A stretch of DNA of 5,340 bases from an uncultured Moraxella sp. Its GTDB lineage: Bacteria; Pseudomonadota; Gammaproteobacteria; Pseudomonadales; Moraxellaceae. The stretch is from NCBI GenBank assembly GCA_937975585.1, contig CALJUC010000304.1:1-5340 (forward strand), given 5' to 3'. The notes under the pieces were generated by a model. It was given only the letters and a program-made list of their open reading frames with translations, was not told the origin of the DNA and made no database searches. Of this stretch, positions 4,477 through 5,340 are shown in pieces; within the stretch, counting starts at the first letter, position 1; each line of letters starts with the position of its first letter. Position numbers and translations under genes: made by a program.

Positions 4477-5340
4477 TTACTTATCTTTGACAAGTTGGCG
4501 GAATTTTCCCACAGCACGACGCCATACATTACTTGGCATGACTGGCATACCCGATGAATAGCTACCTGCTTCGGTGAGTGATTTGGTTACCATGCTCATA
4601 CCTGTGATGGTTACATCATCAGCAATCTTGATATGCCCGGTGATGCCCACTGCCCCTGCAATGATACAGCGTTTGCCAATATGGGTACTACCCGCAATGC
4701 CTGAATTGGCGGCAATTGCTGTGCCAGCGCCAACCTGTACGTTATGCGCAATCTGCACAAGGTTATCAATGATGACGTTATCACCGATTACCGTATCATC
4801 TAACGCACCACGGTCAATACAAGTATGACTACCCACCCGCACATGGTTGCCAATCACGACCCGACCCAATTGGTGAATTTTTTGCCAACCGGCACTATCC
4901 GTCATACCGCGAGGTGCAAAGCCAAAGCCCTCATTACCGATACTGGCATGGCTGTGTAAGGTCACAAAATCCCCCAACTGACAATGATGACCCATAAATA
5001 CATGTGCTTTTAATTGGCATGATTCACCGATAATCACCCCATCCCCCAAGGTTACATGGCTCTCAAGCACACTGTAGTCGCCGATTTCAACATTATCGCC
5101 AATCACACAATAGGCGCCAATGCGGACTTGCTGTCCGAGCTTCACGGTGGGGGCGATAATCGCCGTTGGATGAATACGTTCGTCACGACTTGGATAGACT
5201 TTGGGCTGATAAGCGAACAAGCCTGATAATTTTGCATAGGCCAAATAAGGCGAGGCGACAACGAGCTTTACCGCCTCACTTGGACATTGCGCTTGCATTT
5301 GCTCAGTGACTAACACCGCGCCTGCGAGGGTATTGGCAAG
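4477..5340 (-). CDS. lpxD: UDP-3-O-(3-hydroxyacyl)glucosamine N-acyltransferase LpxD, 5' end outside window
   Basis: Third enzyme of lipid A synthesis: adds the second R-3-hydroxyacyl chain, from ACP, to the 2-amino group of UDP-3-O-acyl-glucosamine. 287 residues plus the stop are visible. Alignment by eye to E. coli LpxD (341 residues) suggests about 50 N-terminal residues, part of the uridine-binding domain, lie beyond 5340. The frame stays open to the window edge, so the GTG at 5316 is not a start. Visible are SPYLAYAKLSGLF, a long run of hexapeptide repeats from IHPTAIIAP, the CIDRGALDDTVIGDNVIIDN block, catalytic His in QIAHNVQVG (codon 4746-4744), and TGH with the second conserved His. 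The C-terminus ends about 14 residues earlier than E. coli. Upstream skp/bamA is expected from related genomes but not seen. fabZ follows after 144 bases. Confidence 0.96.
   Translation of the reverse strand, partial: LANTLAGAVLVTEQMQAQCPSEAVKLVVASPYLAYAKLSGLFAYQPKVYPSRDERIHPTAIIAPTVKLGQQVRIGAYCVIGDNVEIGDYSVLESHVTLGDGVIIGESCQLKAHVFMGHHCQLGDFVTLHSHASIGNEGFGFAPRGMTDSAGWQKIHQLGRVVIGNHVRVGSHTCIDRGALDDTVIGDNVIIDNLVQIAHNVQVGAGTAIAANSGIAGSTHIGKRCIIAGAVGITGHIKIADDVTITGMSMVTKSLTEAGSYSSGMPVMPSNVWRRAVGKFRQLVKDK

Overview
The window reads as a short housekeeping stretch of a Gram-negative gammaproteobacterial chromosome, probably from the family Moraxellaceae (Moraxella, Psychrobacter or Acinetobacter relatives). 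That placement is inference. It rests on the lpxD-fabZ-lpxA order with no lpxB after lpxA, the N-terminally extended FabZ, the moderate GC content and the general look of the proteins. No database search was possible. The first 26 bases are not biological: they match an Illumina TruSeq adapter, so the left edge is a contig end and the gene there is cut by the assembly.

Left half, + strand. The 3' two thirds of tgt (queuosine tRNA modification) ends in a strong intrinsic terminator. A compact control region follows, holding a perfect IHF-consensus match, a textbook sigma-54 (-24/-12) promoter and a 16-bp perfect palindrome just past the predicted transcription start. It drives glnK-amtB, the PII signal protein and the ammonium channel it gates. 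The layout indicates nitrogen-limitation control of the pair through RpoN.

Right half, - strand, convergent with glnK-amtB. The order of transcription is lpxD (5' end beyond the window), fabZ, lpxA. LpxA and LpxD are the two hexapeptide-repeat acyltransferases of lipid A synthesis, and FabZ is the 3-hydroxyacyl-ACP dehydratase that competes with them for the same substrate. A bidirectional terminator separates amtB from lpxA. A second terminator, acting on the - strand, lies between fabZ and lpxA, followed by an extended -10 promoter of lpxA's own. The cluster therefore looks split into two transcription units. A 12-bp inverted repeat spans the upstream part of that lpxA promoter and abuts its -10 element.

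No mobile element, CRISPR array, RNA gene or unknown protein-coding gene is visible. All five genes belong to well-known families and keep their key residues wherever those lie inside the window. The points worth a second look are regulatory (the glnK leader and the fabZ-lpxA gap) plus the adapter artefact. I see no previously undescribed system.
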